Assembly: GCA_019244045.1 (NCBI GenBank)
Contig: JAFATF010000578.1
Span: 1 to 64,000, forward strand
From: Acidobacteriota bacterium
GTDB lineage: Bacteria; Acidobacteriota; Terriglobia; Terriglobales; Acidobacteriaceae
Direction: 5' to 3'
Length of the DNA stretch: 64,000 bases
A program made the translations under genes and the position numbers. The notes under the pieces were generated by a model, which was not told where the DNA came from, did not search any database, and was given only the letters and a program-made list of their open reading frames with translations. Shown piece after piece: positions 62,398-64,000 of the stretch; position 1 is the stretch's first letter; every line of letters begins with the position of its first letter.

Positions 62398-64000
62398 CTA
62401 GGGCAGCTGTACATCCAGAGAGTAGATTTCCTGGGTGCTTCGGTCTTGCATCAGCAGGGGAGTATCATCCGGCCCCAGTCCCAGCCAAGAGGCCCAAGGA
62501 TCGGATCCCCTAGGCACGTCTTTCACGCTTTGCAGTCGCTCGAGTGGTCCCCCTTCGACGCTCACCCGGACAATATCGTCCCCACGGCTGTAATCCTCCA
62601 GGTAGATATAGCGACTATCGTGCGACCAGTTGTCGTAAGCGAAGGTGGCTTGTGCCAGACGCGACCAGTGGCGCGTAGCAAAATCATACAGCATCAGCTG
62701 TTTGGAGTCATCGGTGAACGCGCCCACATAGTGTCCGTCGGGCGACACTCTCGGACTGAAAAGGCCCTGGGAGCCGGGAATCAACGAGATCTGGCGCGTC
62801 TTGATATCGAGCACCTCTATGCCGGATTCTGCTGAGTTGGCATATTGCAGCCACGGCATGTGTCCGAAGACTAGCGACTTACCGTCCGGCATCCAGGTGA
62901 GATCGCTCTCGTTGATGCGCTCATTCGTTAAGGGTTGCGGAGTTCCGCCTTGGGAAGAGATGATGTACAACTTCCAGGGCTGGCTAGCTTGCGAACCCAT
63001 GAAGGCGATCTGCGTGCCATCCGGCGACCAGTGAGGGAGGTGAACTTCTAACGGAGCATAAGTGAGTTGGGTGCGCTCACTGCCGTCTAGCGTGCTACGC
63101 CACAAAGTGTGATCTGGATAATTGACGTAAGCGAGTAGCTTGCCATCAGGCGCAAAGTTGAGTTCGCCGGCGGAAATACCGGCAAGATAGGGTAGAAAAT
63201 GGCCTGCGCTGCGATCGTAACGCTGGAGTTCGAAACGCAACTGTTGCCCTACTACGAACAACTTTCTGCCATCGATGGCAGGAACGGGAAAGAGGAAGGC
63301 AAGCGGTCCCGCGGTCAATTGTTGCGCAGCACGGTTGCGACCGCGAAAGATGAAACCGGTCTGCGGCAGCGCCCATATATCGTGACTGTTGCCACGCGAG
63401 CTTTCAAAAAAGAAATATTTGCCATCGCGTGTCCAGTTTCCACAGCATTGTTGCGATGGTCGATTCCAACCTTGAGCGAGCACGCGACGCAGTTGCTGGC
63501 CATCGGCTGTCACTTCGCACAGCTCAGAGCTGTTGTTCTCAGGATCCTGCAGAGTAAAACTTATAGAGCGGCCGTCGGGAGCAAAACGCAGGTCTTTGGC
63601 AGCACCCGGCAGCGTCGTAAGCTTACGCGGTTGACTGCCGTCGGATCTGACCTCATAGATATCAGGGCCGTTAGAATAAATAACGTGCTGGCCATCTGGG
63701 CTCCAGGTTGCCGAATGAGCACGCACACTGCCAACAGCACGTGGCGAACCGGCTGGGACAGGCAACTGGTAGAGGGGAGTTTCAGTTTCGGTTCCCCCCG
63801 CCTCACTGGTGATCAGCAGCGCCGAACCGTCAGGCGAGATATCAAGAATATCGGCACTAGAGAAGGGTACAACCAGCGGGGCAGTTTGGCCGCCGGCCGT
63901 GGAAATCTCCTGCAAGAGGAATTGGCCACCCTTCTCTTCGGAAAAGTAAATGCGTGCACCATCGGTGACCAGAGATGACTTGGGAAATCCATCACTGGTC
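62398..64000 (-). CDS. C-terminal part of a propeller protein, probably a winged-helix/TolB-type regulator (5' end outside the window)
   Basis: The frame is open to the right edge of the window, with at least 533 residues visible; a TTG at 63915 should not be taken as the start, because the residues before it (VTDGARIYFSEEKGGQ) continue the same repeat pattern. The visible part is a PD40/TolB-like beta-propeller: SPDGSALLITSE, SATWSPDGQHVIYSN, LRFAPDGRSISFTL, CCGNWTRDGKYFFFES, HWSPDGTQIAFMG and LTWMPDGKSLVFG. This exact style is typical, to my knowledge, of Acidobacteriota proteins that begin with an OmpR-type winged helix, followed by a membrane helix and a periplasmic propeller (CadC-like). 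The DNA-binding part cannot be seen here. Confidence 0.8.
   Translation of the reverse strand, partial: TSDGFPKSSLVTDGARIYFSEEKGGQFLLQEISTAGGQTAPLVVPFSSADILDISPDGSALLITSEAGGTETETPLYQLPVPAGSPRAVGSVRAHSATWSPDGQHVIYSNGPDIYEVRSDGSQPRKLTTLPGAAKDLRFAPDGRSISFTLQDPENNSSELCEVTADGQQLRRVLAQGWNRPSQQCCGNWTRDGKYFFFESSRGNSHDIWALPQTGFIFRGRNRAAQQLTAGPLAFLFPVPAIDGRKLFVVGQQLRFELQRYDRSAGHFLPYLAGISAGELNFAPDGKLLAYVNYPDHTLWRSTLDGSERTQLTYAPLEVHLPHWSPDGTQIAFMGSQASQPWKLYIISSQGGTPQPLTNERINESDLTWMPDGKSLVFGHMPWLQYANSAESGIEVLDIKTRQISLIPGSQGLFSPRVSPDGHYVGAFTDDSKQLMLYDFATRHWSRLAQATFAYDNWSHDSRYIYLEDYSRGDDIVRVSVEGGPLERLQSVKDVPRGSDPWASWLGLGPDDTPLLMQDRSTQEIYSLDVQLP

Noticed and set aside
1-64000. CRISPR arrays, rRNA, riboswitch-like leaders
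   Set aside because: No regularly spaced repeats, no rRNA stretches, and no leader with recognisable conserved riboswitch elements were seen by eye. A covariance-model search could still find weak RNAs.

Overview
The window looks like a piece of an Acidobacteriota chromosome (Terriglobia-like). This rests on gene content, not on a marker gene. It holds five large Oar-type TonB-dependent receptors with an N-terminal carboxypeptidase-regulatory domain and no SusD partner, many exported beta-propeller proteins, TPR-fused sulfatase-like proteins, and the end of a regulator with a TolB-type propeller. I found no rRNA, tRNA, CRISPR array or intact insertion sequence.

Layout. 1-652: no gene I can support. 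653-8938 (minus): a BNR/VPS10 propeller protein, then a compact set of YVTN propeller, triple-domain RidA, Tat-signal PLP enzyme of the SelA-like fold and bicupin, all with export signals. Divergent from the bicupin, 9147-12190 (plus) holds a DUF4380-like protein overlapping a PQQ-dehydrogenase-like protein. 12317-12466 is the decayed tail of a Gfo/Idh/MocA oxidoreductase. 12984-21491 (plus): TonB-dependent receptor, sulfatase-like protein with TPR repeats, and M14 metallopeptidase. 21848-26520 (plus): APC permease, FAD-dependent oxidoreductase, a frameshifted DAO-type oxidase remnant and a betaine-homocysteine methyltransferase-like enzyme, which read as a one-carbon/methylamine set that has lost one gene. 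26521-31801: a gene-poor stretch with a 59-residue Cys/His protein, a DUF983 protein, a short TonB-dependent receptor and an exported DinB-fold protein.

32160-55486 is the most coherent part: a carbohydrate-utilisation locus on both sides of a GntR/UTRA regulator (41889-42686). The minus arm encodes a TonB-dependent receptor, an exported clan GH-A glycosidase, a double-SIS sugar-phosphate protein, an FHS-family sugar transporter and an exported five-bladed-propeller glycosidase. The plus arm encodes a second receptor, two exported TIM-barrel-like proteins, a Tat-exported Gfo/Idh/MocA protein, a NagB-family deaminase and an exported BNR propeller. SIS plus NagB plus an FHS transporter suggests an amino-sugar-containing glycan as substrate. 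Two clear inverted repeats sit at the divergent control region. One overlaps the regulator's promoter and start codon, and the spacing suggests a leaderless transcript.

55856-64000: a further receptor (plus), an exported alpha/beta-hydrolase (minus) with a terminator-like hairpin beyond it, and at the right edge the C-terminal part of a propeller protein (minus) whose start lies outside the window. Functions are assigned from motifs and remembered family patterns. No database search was possible.
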